The translations under genes were made by a program, and so were the position numbers. A model generated the notes under the pieces. It was not told the origin of the DNA. It saw only the letters and a program-made list of their open reading frames with translations, and searched no databases. From Chitinophagaceae bacterium (GTDB lineage: Bacteria > Bacteroidota > Bacteroidia > Chitinophagales > Chitinophagaceae), in contig CANCAY010000018.1 in the NCBI GenBank assembly GCA_947374225.1, positions 1-38,281 of the forward strand: a stretch of DNA of 38,281 nucleotides. Direction: 5' to 3'. This document shows, piece by piece, positions 1 to 7,797 of this stretch; the stretch's first letter is position 1; every line of letters begins with the position of its first letter.

Positions 1-165
1 ATAAATGAATTAACAAAAACTAAAGAAAGAATATAAGTAAAAGATATCACTAAGAACATTGTCAAGATATTGAATTTATACATTAGGTAATAAAATTATT
101 TTTTAACTAATTAATGATTGTTATTATGCTATTTAATGACTTATTGATAATCTAATAATTTAAAA

Positions 166-360
166 CTATTTTGACTTAAATTCCCGGTAAATCATCGCTG
201 TATAAAATAGAATAGCTAATAGCCAAATACAGGCTATAATAAATAAAATGATTTTTTTTATATGATCTGCTTCTGACACTTCAACGAAACGATTTATAGT
301 GTTGAAAAACAAAATAACAGGACCCAGGCCTACCGTAACTAATAAAATAATTTTTTTCAT
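166..360 (-). CDS. small two-helix membrane protein, possible immunity protein
   Basis: A 64-residue protein that is almost entirely two hydrophobic segments (about residues 3-19 and 36-58), separated by a charged loop with a FVEVSEADHIKK stretch and ending in a basic tail (REFKSK). The open frame extends back to 546, but that part lies inside the peptide gene at 425-640, so I take the ATG at 358-360, which opens with MKKIILL. It is the last gene of a minus-strand set behind two glycine-zipper peptides, with a terminator-like hairpin just before it. Small two-helix proteins next to class II bacteriocins are often immunity proteins; that role is inferred only from position and topology. No family was recognised. 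Confidence 0.6.
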   Translation of the reverse strand: MKKIILLVTVGLGPVILFFNTINRFVEVSEADHIKKIILFIIACIWLLAILFYTAMIYREFKSK

Positions 361-376
361 AAAATATGTTTTAAAA

Positions 377-412
377 AATAGAGACTGCCCTGTGTAATAG
401 ACAGTCTCTATT
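377..412 (-). terminator. intercistronic terminator/attenuator hairpin
   Basis: An 11-bp perfect stem (arms 377-387 and 402-412) with a 14-nt loop. Read on the minus strand it is followed by a run of six T (373-378 complement), the form of an intrinsic terminator. It lies between the stop of the second peptide gene and the start of the 64-residue membrane protein, so it probably ends most transcripts there and lets a fraction through. Confidence 0.7.
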
Positions 413-424
413 AAAATTAAATAT

Positions 425-640
425 TTAATCGAAGCATCCTCCGCTGTAAGCACCCAATAGTGCTCCTCCAATTGCGCCAATAGAGGTACCCCAGCCAATA
501 CCAACAAATGAGAAATATTTACCAGCCTGAAAGCCGAGTCCAGCACCAGTAACTAGTCCCCCCAGAACTCCACCTAAACATCCAGATGTGGCAGCGCCAC
601 CAACTATTAATTCTTGTTGATCAATTGTAATTTTACGCAT
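425..640 (-). CDS. double-glycine-leader glycine-zipper peptide (bacteriocin-like), peptide 2
   Basis: A 71-residue peptide. Residues 1-15 form a leader ending ELIVGG, which fits the double-glycine leaders cut by peptidase-containing ABC exporters (hydrophobic residue at -4, GG at -2/-1). The predicted 56-residue mature part is rich in Gly, Ala and small residues (GGVLGGLVTGAGLG, then GAIGGALLGAYSGG), as in pore-forming class II bacteriocins. Cys21 and Cys69 bracket the hydrophobic core, with two residues after the last Cys. It aligns with the upstream peptide at 660-881: Ile4, Glu10, Ile12, Gly14, Cys21 and the C-terminal Cys coincide. The gap to that gene is 19 nt, so the two are probably co-transcribed. 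No exporter is in the window. A role as an antimicrobial or signal peptide is inference. Confidence 0.75.
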   Translation of the reverse strand: MRKITIDQQELIVGGAATSGCLGGVLGGLVTGAGLGFQAGKYFSFVGIGWGTSIGAIGGALLGAYSGGCFD

Positions 641-659
641 TTGATATAATTTAATGATG

Positions 660-881
660 TTAATTCATACAAGCAGAGGATGATAAACCAGCTCCGACTC
701 CACCTAAGTAGAGCCCAACCGCAGTTCCAAATGCTGTTCCAAAACCAGGTAAAAAACCAGTACCAATCATGAATCCGGCTCCACCACCGGAAATCATTCC
801 TCCTCCAACGGCAATTGTACATTTCCAGAAACTACCTGTTCCTCTTATTGTTTCCATGTTATTTAAACTTATTGCATTCAT
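660..881 (-). CDS. glycine-zipper peptide with GG-type leader (bacteriocin-like), peptide 1
   Basis: A 73-residue peptide and the first gene of the minus-strand pair. The leader ends METIRGT (Gly14-Thr15), a variant of the double-glycine site at the same residue positions as in the partner peptide. The remainder is Gly/Ala/Phe rich (VGGGMISGGGAGF, FLPGFGTAFGTAVG) with Cys21 and Cys71, again two residues from the C terminus. The paired gene order, equal length and matched cysteines suggest a two-peptide bacteriocin with a disulfide or cysteine-anchored ends. The family was not identified by name. An overlapping frame at 607-822 is Trp-rich and is a shadow. Confidence 0.72.
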   Translation of the reverse strand: MNAISLNNMETIRGTGSFWKCTIAVGGGMISGGGAGFMIGTGFLPGFGTAFGTAVGLYLGGVGAGLSSSACMN

Positions 882-1014
882 AAAATTTTATTTATAGTCT
901 TCTCTCCCCTGTCAACGCCATGGGGTGAATGTTCAGCGGTTATTTTTACATTATTAACTCAATGTCCATTTTATTCACTCGCTGCAGCAAGCAGGGATAT
1001 TATGGATTAACCCT

Positions 1015-1028
1015 TTTGATATATCAAA
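1015..1028. promoter_or_regulatory. 14-bp palindrome upstream of the peptide genes
   Basis: A perfect palindrome, TTTGATATATCAAA, three bases beyond the stop codon of the lipoprotein gene (1032) and about 135 bases upstream of the first peptide gene on the minus strand. It could be an operator for the peptide transcript. The A+T content makes chance occurrence possible. Confidence 0.3.
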
Positions 1029-1031
1029 CTC

Positions 1032-1301
1032 TTATCTCAATAGATTATCATATCTAATATCTCCACTCAACTCCCTTTCATTTAAACTGTCTAAATTTGT
1101 AACTGCTTGCTTAGTCGAATTATTCATTATGCCAACATTGGACGACATCGCTTCACTATTCCTATTATCAAAAATGTCGTTTGAGTTATTTAATTCGATG
1201 GTGTCGTTTTTCATGCATCCAATAAACAAAATAATTGCAAAATACAAAGCTGCTTTAGTTTGGATTTTAATTGTTGTTTGATATTTATTTATTGTTTTCA
1301 A
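1032..1301 (-). CDS. small putative lipoprotein
   Basis: An 89-residue hypothetical protein. The N terminus is Lys/Thr rich, followed by a hydrophobic stretch ALYFAIILFIGC that resembles a lipobox with Cys29 as the lipidated residue; Phe at -3 is unusual. The rest is polar and Asn/Asp/Ser rich with no recognisable domain. The start is a TTG (1299-1301); the only other ATG comes just after the Cys and would remove the signal, so TTG is preferred if the gene is real. It lies upstream of the bacteriocin-like peptides on the same strand and divergent to the XRE regulator gene. Whether it belongs to that cluster is unknown. Confidence 0.5.
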   Translation of the reverse strand: MKTINKYQTTIKIQTKAALYFAIILFIGCMKNDTIELNNSNDIFDNRNSEAMSSNVGIMNNSTKQAVTNLDSLNERELSGDIRYDNLLR

Positions 1302-1471
1302 TTACCCTTTATTTTTTTGCTTCTGTGATATTAAAGTACACTTCTATTTCAATACAAAAATCATTAGAAAAAATGTTTACTGATATTTCCACATGCCTTA
1401 ACCTAAAAATTAGAATACATTCATAACTGAGGGCATTAGACTATTTTCTAAAAACAGTAAAAACCTGTATG

Positions 1472-1505
1472 ATATTCAAAAATAACGAGCGTGATTTTTG
1501 AATAT
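1472..1505. promoter_or_regulatory. 12-bp inverted repeat in a divergent intergenic region
   Basis: Two perfect 12-bp arms (1472-1483 and 1494-1505, ATATTCAAAAAT and its complement) separated by 10 bp. It sits in the roughly 260-300-base gap between the minus-strand lipoprotein/peptide cluster and the plus-strand XRE gene. No T-run follows on either strand, so an operator is more likely than a terminator. I see nothing else in this gap. Confidence 0.4.
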
Positions 1506-1599
1506 GCCAGCATTAAAACTGCAATAATAAATTTATAACGCTACTTTTATTAAAACTTATTTATTGAACTTAATTAGTCAAAATAATATCTCTGAAAAA

Positions 1600-1794
1600 A
1601 TGGGACTTTTTCTTAAATATGAAAGAATGAGTCAAGGCATTTCTATTTTAAAAATAGCAACCGACTTACAGTTAAGCCCATCAACTATTGTGAGTATTGA
1701 ACACAATAAGCATCAAGCTAGTTTTATTAATATCTATTTGATTTTGGAATATCTTAAAATTGACTGCGCTATATTTTTTAGCGCACTTAAATAG
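1600..1794 (+). CDS. XRE-family helix-turn-helix regulator
   Basis: A 64-residue single-domain DNA-binding protein. The sequence runs KYERMSQGISILKIA, then LQLSPSTIVSIEHNKHQ, then NIYLILEYLKID: the five-helix layout of Cro/CI-type HTH_3 domains, with the recognition helix at SPSTIVSIEHN. There is no ligand or protease domain. The frame also opens upstream with a TTG at 1564 (76 residues); I prefer the ATG at 1600 because the HTH domain then begins at the usual distance from the N terminus. It is divergent from the lipoprotein and bacteriocin-like genes, with an inverted repeat between, so it may regulate itself and that cluster (inference). It converges on the glycosyltransferase gene 20 nt downstream. 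Confidence 0.75.
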   Translation: MGLFLKYERMSQGISILKIATDLQLSPSTIVSIEHNKHQASFINIYLILEYLKIDCAIFFSALK

Positions 1795-1814
1795 TTCCAG
1801 TATGCCCAAGTCAA

Positions 1815-2819
1815 CTAAGAAAGATAATACTGTATTGCCTTATCTGCAATAGCACGAATATTCTGTTGGCGCATGCAACCAAAATGACCTTGTGGACATT
1901 GTTTAGTTCCATAATTAGAACAAGGCTGGCAATTCATGCCTGAAACTATGGCATTATGATACATTTCAACTGAGTTAGCAGTGTCTGCAGTAGCGTAATA
2001 TGGAGCTACTTGTAATGCTGGAGAAGTGGCGCCCCAAATGGCCACTGTTTTTTTATGAAAAGCACATGCTATATATAAGAAGCCAGTGTCATGAGATATT
2101 ACTGTTTTAGATTGTTGTACCAATAGCGCAGACTCGTGCAAATTGAACTTACCGCAAGCATTATAAATTTTGGTTGAATCAATAGCGGCTATTGCTAATC
2201 CTTCTTCCGCGTCGTCCTTCCCTCCTATTAATATAATGGGGTATGGAATTAAAGTACATAAATCCTGCAACTGGTTTACTGGTAATTTTTTGGATGCAAA
2301 AGAGGCTCCAATTACAATAGCAATATATCCTGCCTGATGCGAAGTAGGAATATCACTTGATTTTAGTTGCACTTGGCTTGGAACAAAATAGTCCATCCCC
2401 TTTCCGTCATTTACTACTCCCAATGTTTTTAAAGTATCCACGCACCTATCCGCTATATGCCTTTGAGGCATAAAATTCAAATGCAATTTGGTTAATAGTA
2501 TTTTTTGAATAGACAGTTTTTGATAACTAAGGGCTGGAACTCCTAAAGCTTTTTTAATTCGATAAGTTCTGAAATTATTATGCAGGTCAATGATATAATC
2601 AAAATTGCATTGTTTCAAAGTCTCAATAGTAGCATTAATGTCTTTATCAAAATAATGAAATTGGTCAATATATGGATTAGCTTCTGTAACCGACTTCATG
2701 GAAGTCTTGGTTAAAAAATGGATCTCTGCTCCAGGTATTTGTTGCTTAGCACAGCGAATAGCCGGCGTGGTAAATACAATGTCTCCGATAGACGAAAAAC
2801 GAATAAATAATAATCGCAT
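1815..2819 (-). CDS. glycosyltransferase family 9 (heptosyltransferase-like)
   Basis: A 334-residue cytoplasmic enzyme of the ADP-heptose:LPS heptosyltransferase family (GT9, GT-B fold), which adds sugars to the lipopolysaccharide core. The N terminus carries the family signature RFSSIGDIVFTTPAI (residues 7-21). The C-terminal nucleotide-sugar half has IGASFASKKLP (170-180), an ILIGG strand and SHDTGFLYIACAF (242-254), the usual SxDTGxxHxA site with Tyr for His. Four Cys (297, 300, 308, 315) near the C terminus match the CxPC...C...C pattern seen in many GT9 proteins. It is the last gene of a four-gene minus-strand operon, 12 nt after the MFS gene. The exact sugar and acceptor cannot be read from sequence. 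Confidence 0.88.
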   Translation of the reverse strand: MRLLFIRFSSIGDIVFTTPAIRCAKQQIPGAEIHFLTKTSMKSVTEANPYIDQFHYFDKDINATIETLKQCNFDYIIDLHNNFRTYRIKKALGVPALSYQKLSIQKILLTKLHLNFMPQRHIADRCVDTLKTLGVVNDGKGMDYFVPSQVQLKSSDIPTSHQAGYIAIVIGASFASKKLPVNQLQDLCTLIPYPIILIGGKDDAEEGLAIAAIDSTKIYNACGKFNLHESALLVQQSKTVISHDTGFLYIACAFHKKTVAIWGATSPALQVAPYYATADTANSVEMYHNAIVSGMNCQPCSNYGTKQCPQGHFGCMRQQNIRAIADKAIQYYLS

Positions 2820-2831
2820 AGTATGATATGT

Positions 2832-4082
2832 CTATGGAAGTGGATTGTCGTATTCTAAATAATCTAAGTCTTTATGATAAGTCTCTTCGGTAAAGATAAA
2901 AGCAATTATAGTAATTGACATTACGATAACGGCAGTCAATATACCACTTTGAACAATTGTCCAACCTAAGCTTTTTTGTAAAATATCTAAGAATAAAAAA
3001 TTAATTAATGGTAATGCGCCGCGGACCATATTAGGAATAGTGGTTGCTGCTGTTGCTCTTAGGTTGGTTCCAAACTGCTCTGCTGCCATTTGATTAAAGA
3101 TAGCCCAGTAGCCAGTACTAAATCCTAAGAAAGCACAAATCGCATACATTCTTTCATCACTATTATTATAGTTACTGAAAAATAAAATCATGCCCAGTAC
3201 ACTTATGGAATAAAATACCAACAATGCTTTTTTACGACTCTTGAAATATTGACTCACATATCCAATTAATAAATCCCCTACTGCAATACCAATATAGGCG
3301 AACATTACAGATCGTCCAGAGTCAATTAAATTAGGGCCATACAAGCCAGTTGCAAACTTATTACTATAGTTCACCATGACTCCAATTACAAACCAGGTTG
3401 GCAATCCTATTAAAATGGCTTTTATGTATTTAGAAAATCTCTGTTTGTTATTAAAGAACATTAAGAAGTTTCCTTTTGCAATATTTGCCAACTTAGATGA
3501 CTCAAACATAAAGGACTCTGCCACTCGGATACGAAGTATTAATAAAAAGACACCTAACACTCCACCTATTTGATAACATAACCTCCAGTCCTGTGTATAT
3601 TGAAAAGTAAAGTAAGCAAACACAGCACCGAATAATCCAATACCTGCTACCATGGAAGTGCCAATACCTCTTTTGTTTTTTGGTAACATTTCAGATACCA
3701 AAGTAATACCCGCTCCCAATTCCCCTGCTAATCCGATACCACCAATAAAACGGCAATAGGCATATTGGTCAACTGTTTGAACAAAAGAAGTTAAAATATT
3801 TGCAATTGAGTAAAGTAAAATTGAACCGAACAGTACTTTTAGTCTTCCTTTCTTGTCGCCAATAACGCCCCATAGAATTCCGCCAATTAGCAACCCTGAC
3901 ATTTGCCAGTTAATAATATGAGCGCTGTCCACAATAATAGTCTCGGCTGTGGCACCTAAACTCATAACACTTGGTTGTCTAACAATGGTAAATAACAGTA
4001 AGTCATAAACGTCTACAAAATATCCTAATGCTGCAACAAAAACAGGCAGCGACAAAAGTCCTATTTGCTTATTGGTAGTCAT
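2832..4082 (-). CDS. MFS transporter
   Basis: A 416-residue inner-membrane transporter with about 12 hydrophobic segments. The MFS motif A appears after the second helix as GDKKGRLKVLFG (residues 75-86). The opening LPVFVAALGYFVDVYDLLLF and the motif FIGGIGLAGELGAG after helix 4 resemble the sugar/metabolite-H+ symporter branches of the superfamily. The last 25 residues are a cytoplasmic acidic tail. It lies in the minus-strand operon between DedA (6 nt upstream) and the glycosyltransferase. The substrate is not evident; the neighbours do not settle it. Confidence 0.88.
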   Translation of the reverse strand: MTTNKQIGLLSLPVFVAALGYFVDVYDLLLFTIVRQPSVMSLGATAETIIVDSAHIINWQMSGLLIGGILWGVIGDKKGRLKVLFGSILLYSIANILTSFVQTVDQYAYCRFIGGIGLAGELGAGITLVSEMLPKNKRGIGTSMVAGIGLFGAVFAYFTFQYTQDWRLCYQIGGVLGVFLLILRIRVAESFMFESSKLANIAKGNFLMFFNNKQRFSKYIKAILIGLPTWFVIGVMVNYSNKFATGLYGPNLIDSGRSVMFAYIGIAVGDLLIGYVSQYFKSRKKALLVFYSISVLGMILFFSNYNNSDERMYAICAFLGFSTGYWAIFNQMAAEQFGTNLRATAATTIPNMVRGALPLINFLFLDILQKSLGWTIVQSGILTAVIVMSITIIAFIFTEETYHKDLDYLEYDNPLP

Positions 4083-4088
4083 AATTAA

Positions 4089-4766
4089 TTATGCTTTTTT
4101 TGAACGATGGGTCATTACTTTAATAATTACAGGAGCAGTGGTTATAAATACAATTCCGATAACTATAACTTCTAAATGCTTCTTCAAATCAAATTGGAAA
4201 TGTTCTAAAATCCATCTTTGTAAAAAGTGCCCGGCACACAACATAGTAGATACCCATAAAATGCAACCCACTACATTAAAATACAAGAATTTTTTCTTGT
4301 CCATTTTTACAATTCCTGCTATAATAGGTGCAAATGTGCGAACAATAGGAATAAAACGAGCAATGACAATTGCACGTCCTCCATGTTTGTCATAAAACTC
4401 TTGAGCTTGCATTAAATACTTCTTCTTAAAGAATATATTTTCTTTCCAATCGTACATGGTGGGCCCCACATTCTTCCCAAATAAATATCCTACATAATTT
4501 CCGGCAATACCTGCAGCCGAAATAAATATCATTATAATAAATAAATTCATCCACTCATTATTAGAGGCAAAAATTTCCGCAGCTAATGGACCTGCATAAA
4601 TACCTGCTACAAATAACAAACTATCTCCTGGTAAAAAGAAGCCCGCAAACAATCCTGTTTCTGCAAATACTACCAATAATATCAACCACAAACCTCCATG
4701 TTCAATGTAAAATTGAGGTTGTAATAATTGGCTCCAATGAAAAGCTTCCAATAATGTAATCATCAT
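4089..4766 (-). CDS. DedA family membrane protein
   Basis: A 225-residue integral membrane protein of the DedA/SNARE-associated (VTT) family, whose members include undecaprenyl-phosphate and other lipid flippases and affect membrane homeostasis. Family features seen: Glu36 in VVFAETGLFAGFFLPGD, with FLPGDSL at 44-50; the GNYVGYLFGKNVG segment at 89-101; and the ARFIPIVRTFAPIIAG motif (136-151) with the two conserved Arg (137, 143). The C terminus is basic (MTHRSKKA). It is translated 10 nt after the symporter and 6 nt before the MFS gene. The two leading Met codons are adjacent; the first was used. Confidence 0.92.
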   Translation of the reverse strand: MMITLLEAFHWSQLLQPQFYIEHGGLWLILLVVFAETGLFAGFFLPGDSLLFVAGIYAGPLAAEIFASNNEWMNLFIIMIFISAAGIAGNYVGYLFGKNVGPTMYDWKENIFFKKKYLMQAQEFYDKHGGRAIVIARFIPIVRTFAPIIAGIVKMDKKKFLYFNVVGCILWVSTMLCAGHFLQRWILEHFQFDLKKHLEVIVIGIVFITTAPVIIKVMTHRSKKA

Positions 4767-4776
4767 AAATTATTTT

Positions 4777-6024
4777 TTAAGACTGGGCTGGTTCTTCTAA
4801 TGCACCTTCCCATTTACTTACTACCGTTGTTGCCAAACTATTTCCTAAAACATTAGTTGCAGAACGGAACATGTCGCAAAAGTGGTCAATAGGCAAAATT
4901 AAAGCAATCCCTTCTGGAGGAATATGAAACATAGCGCAAGTAGCCGTTACCACTACTAAAGAAGCACGTGGCACACCTGCAATGCCTTTACTCGTTAACA
5001 TTAATACAATCAACATAGTTAATTGCGTTCCAATATCTAAATGAATGCCATAAGCTTGCGCAATGGCCATACTTGCAAAAGTCATATACATCATACTTCC
5101 ATCCAAATTAAATGAATAGCCTAATGGTAAAATGAAAGAGACAATCTTATCCTTACAACCAAATCGCTCTAGTTCTTCCGTTAATTTTGGAAATACCGCT
5201 TCACTACTAGTTGTGCTAAATGCAATTACCAATGGAGTAGTAATATGTTTTAATAAAACTGGAACTCTGTTTCTTAAAATAAGAAATCCAACTCCTAATA
5301 AAACAGCCCAAAGCGTTCCAATACCTATTAAAAAGTAAAGAAGATATTTTCCGTAAAAAATAAAAATAGCTAAGCCCTTAGTAGCAATGACTGCTGCAAT
5401 TGCGCCAAATACACCCAATGGTGCAAAGTTCATTACATAGCCAACCATTTTCAATATAATATGAGCAACTGTGTCTAAAGCTTTTATAAATCCTTTCGCA
5501 GGTTCTCCAATTGCAGCAGCTGCTACACCAAAGAAAATACTGAAAATTACAATTTGTAAAATTTCGTTATTAGCCATTGCCTCGAACATACTTTTTGGGA
5601 AAACATGTTCCACAAAATTTATTACACTAAACGACTGTGTCTTCCCCATTAAATCCTGAACCCCAGCTTTGTCTGCAACCGTCAAATCCATTCCCTCTCC
5701 AGGCTTAAAAATATTTACTAAAACCAATCCTATTAATAAACTCATTAAAGAAGCTGTTACAAACCATAACAATGCTTTTCCGCCTACTCGGCCTACAGTT
5801 TTTAAATCTCCTAGCTTCGCAATGCCCACTACCAAAGTGGAAAATACCAACGGCGCAATGATCATTTGCACTAGTCTTAAAAAGATAGTAGTTAAAAGCT
5901 TTATATTTTTCGAGAAGCTGTCAATAGTTGCCTGGTCCTTCCCTTCGTGAATGAAGTAGCCTAAAACGGCACCTGCCACCATTGCAATGACAATGTATAC
6001 TGTGAGTTTGTTTGATTTTTTCAT
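4777..6024 (-). CDS. dicarboxylate/amino acid:cation symporter (DAACS family)
   Basis: A 415-residue inner-membrane secondary transporter of the GltP/GltPh/DctA family, which takes up glutamate, aspartate or C4-dicarboxylates with Na+ or H+. Hallmarks: the serine-rich hairpin FSTTSSEAVFPK (269-280); FNLDGS (305-310), the NMDGT equivalent in TM7; SKGIAGVPRAS (345-355) in hairpin 2; and DMFRSATNVLGN (384-395) in TM8. Arg387 corresponds to the Arg that binds the side-chain carboxylate in acidic amino-acid carriers, favouring glutamate/aspartate or dicarboxylates. It is the first gene of the minus-strand operon and divergent from the APC permease, so the 187-base gap probably holds promoters for both. 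Confidence 0.93.
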   Translation of the reverse strand: MKKSNKLTVYIVIAMVAGAVLGYFIHEGKDQATIDSFSKNIKLLTTIFLRLVQMIIAPLVFSTLVVGIAKLGDLKTVGRVGGKALLWFVTASLMSLLIGLVLVNIFKPGEGMDLTVADKAGVQDLMGKTQSFSVINFVEHVFPKSMFEAMANNEILQIVIFSIFFGVAAAAIGEPAKGFIKALDTVAHIILKMVGYVMNFAPLGVFGAIAAVIATKGLAIFIFYGKYLLYFLIGIGTLWAVLLGVGFLILRNRVPVLLKHITTPLVIAFSTTSSEAVFPKLTEELERFGCKDKIVSFILPLGYSFNLDGSMMYMTFASMAIAQAYGIHLDIGTQLTMLIVLMLTSKGIAGVPRASLVVVTATCAMFHIPPEGIALILPIDHFCDMFRSATNVLGNSLATTVVSKWEGALEEPAQS

Positions 6025-6148
6025 AGGTCAATTAGATATGCAATATAAGACTTAACTGCTAAAATAGGACACCTGAGAACGCTAGTGTTTTCTTAAAAAA
6101 TGCATGCGTTTTTGCAAAAAAAGTGCTATTTTTCAACTTGTATTGAAA

Positions 6149-6177
6149 TTGTTAATTCACCCTAGGTGGTAAATTTT
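6149..6177 (+). promoter_or_regulatory. possible Bacteroidota-type promoter of the amino acid permease gene
   Basis: TTG at 6149-6151 followed 18 nt later by TAAATTTT (6170-6177), seven of eight matches to the Bacteroidota -7 element TAnnTTTG, 34 bases before the permease ATG. A small dyad CACC-CTA-GGTG lies between the two boxes and could bind a regulator. Judged by pattern only. Confidence 0.35.
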
Positions 6178-6211
6178 TGTGTTTACTGCCTATTAACTGA
6201 AAACCATTTAT

Positions 6212-7705
6212 ATGAGTTTATTTAGAAAAAAAGATTTGTCTGCTATGTTAGCTCAAGCAGAGGATGGCGGTAAAGGTTTAAAGCGCACATTAGGCGCTGG
6301 TAATCTTATTGCTTTGGGAGTTGGAGCTATTATTGGTGCTGGACTATTTGTAAGAACTGCTGCTGCTGCTGGACAAGCTGCTGGACCAGCTGTTACATTA
6401 TCATTTATTGTTGCTGCAGTAGGTTGTGCATTTGCAGGACTATGTTATGCTGAATTCGCTGCAATGATACCTATTTCAGGTAGTGCATACGCTTATTCTT
6501 ATGTAACTATGGGAGAAACAGTTGCTTGGATTATCGGATGGGCTTTAATTATGGAATATGCTTTAGGTGCTGCTACTGTGTCTATTGCTTGGAGTGAATA
6601 CTTAAATAAACTGCTCGGTGGGCGGATTCCATATGAATGGAGTCATTCCCCTTTTGAAAGCTTTACTGATACTTTAGGTGTATTACACCATGGAATCATG
6701 AACGCACCTGCATTGATCATTTTATTATTATTGACTTTATTATTAATTAAAGGAACGCAAGAGTCTGCTGTTGTAAATGCGATAATCGTATTTATCAAAG
6801 TGGCTATTGTAATAATATTTATTATTCTTGGATGGCAGTTTATTCGTCCTGAAAACCATACTCCTTACTTGATTCCAGCAAATCAACCACCAGTAGTGGA
6901 TGCGGCTGGAAAAGTTATTGCGGACTACTCAGGTACCTTTAAGCATGGCTGGGGTGGTGTATTAGGTGGTGCTGCAATTGTATTCTTTGCCTTTATTGGT
7001 TTTGATGCCGTTTCAACAGCTGCTCAAGAAGCAAAAAATCCAAAAAGAGATATGCCTATTGGAATTTTAGGATCTCTAGTGGTTTGTACTATTTTATACA
7101 TTTTATTTGGCCACGTTTTGACAGGCGTTGCAAACTGGAAGGACTTTGTTGATCCATTAAAAGGTCGTGAAGCTTCTGTAGCTTATGCAATTTCTACTTA
7201 TATGACAGGTTATGGCTGGTTAGCAACTGCAGTTACTGTGGCTATCTTAGCTGGTTTCTCTTCTGTAATATTAGTTATGTTAATGGGACAATCTCGTGTG
7301 TTCTTCTCTATGGCGAACGACGGATTATTACCTAAAGTATTCTCTGACTTACATCCTAAATACAGAACTCCATACAAATCAAACTGGATCTTATTTTTAT
7401 TTGTAGGTGCTTTTGCGGCATTTGTGCCAGGAAGCGTAGCAGGTGATTTAACCTCATTCGGTACTTTATTTGCCTTCGTATTAGTAAGTGCTGGTATCTG
7501 GATTTTACGTAGAAAGTCACCAGACATGGAGCGACCATTTAAAACACCTTTAGTTCCATTGGTTCCTATCTTAGGGGCTGTAATTTGCCTTGCAATGATA
7601 TTTGCGCTAGATGCTCAAACATTGAAAGTGGCATTTGCTTGGATGGCTTTAGGTTTGGTAGTTTACTTCCTTTATGGCAGAAAACATAGCAATTTGAACA
7701 AGTAG
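6212..7705 (+). CDS. APC-family amino acid permease
   Basis: A 497-residue inner-membrane permease of the amino acid-polyamine-organocation superfamily, close to the cationic amino-acid transporter/YfnA branch. The family opening is clear: [28 protein letters not shown] with the unwound TM1 GAIIGAGLF, then [33 protein letters not shown]6 has [20 protein letters not shown], the conserved FIGFD motif. About 12-13 helices are visible. The short basic N terminus (MSLFRKKDL) is cytoplasmic. The gene stands alone on the plus strand and ends at a strong terminator. A likely role is proton-coupled uptake of amino acids; the precise substrate is unknown. Confidence 0.92.
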   Translation: MSLFRKKDLSAMLAQAEDGGKGLKRTLGAGNLIALGVGAIIGAGLFVRTAAAAGQAAGPAVTLSFIVAAVGCAFAGLCYAEFAAMIPISGSAYAYSYVTMGETVAWIIGWALIMEYALGAATVSIAWSEYLNKLLGGRIPYEWSHSPFESFTDTLGVLHHGIMNAPALIILLLLTLLLIKGTQESAVVNAIIVFIKVAIVIIFIILGWQFIRPENHTPYLIPANQPPVVDAAGKVIADYSGTFKHGWGGVLGGAAIVFFAFIGFDAVSTAAQEAKNPKRDMPIGILGSLVVCTILYILFGHVLTGVANWKDFVDPLKGREASVAYAISTYMTGYGWLATAVTVAILAGFSSVILVMLMGQSRVFFSMANDGLLPKVFSDLHPKYRTPYKSNWILFLFVGAFAAFVPGSVAGDLTSFGTLFAFVLVSAGIWILRRKSPDMERPFKTPLVPLVPILGAVICLAMIFALDAQTLKVAFAWMALGLVVYFLYGRKHSNLNK

Positions 7706-7730
7706 TTCAAGTTTTTAAAAATATAGCTAG

Positions 7731-7764
7731 AATAGCCAGACGATATTGTCTGGCTATTTTTTTT
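7731..7764 (+). terminator. intrinsic terminator after the amino acid permease
   Basis: A perfect 11-bp stem (arms 7731-7741 and 7748-7758, AATAGCCAGAC and its complement), a 6-nt loop and an uninterrupted T-run to 7764. It lies 25 bases after the permease stop and just before yebC, so it separates the two transcription units. Confidence 0.9.
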
Positions 7765-7797
7765 GTCCTATTTTTGCAGACCTTAAATAATGAAACT

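Noticed and set aside
166..546. 126-residue version of the left-end membrane protein
   Set aside because: The first 62 codons lie within the bacteriocin-like peptide gene and the hairpin; the ATG at 360 gives a compact two-helix protein.
607..822. Trp-rich 71-residue minus-strand frame
   Set aside because: It is an out-of-frame reading of the Gly codons (GGx) in the peptide gene at 660-881, which has the leader and the paralogue.
7774..7797. Upstream TTG start for the YebC protein
   Set aside because: The YebC family begins MGR-x-F/W-E-x-R-K, which matches the ATG at 7798, and the TTG is only ten bases beyond the terminator T-run.
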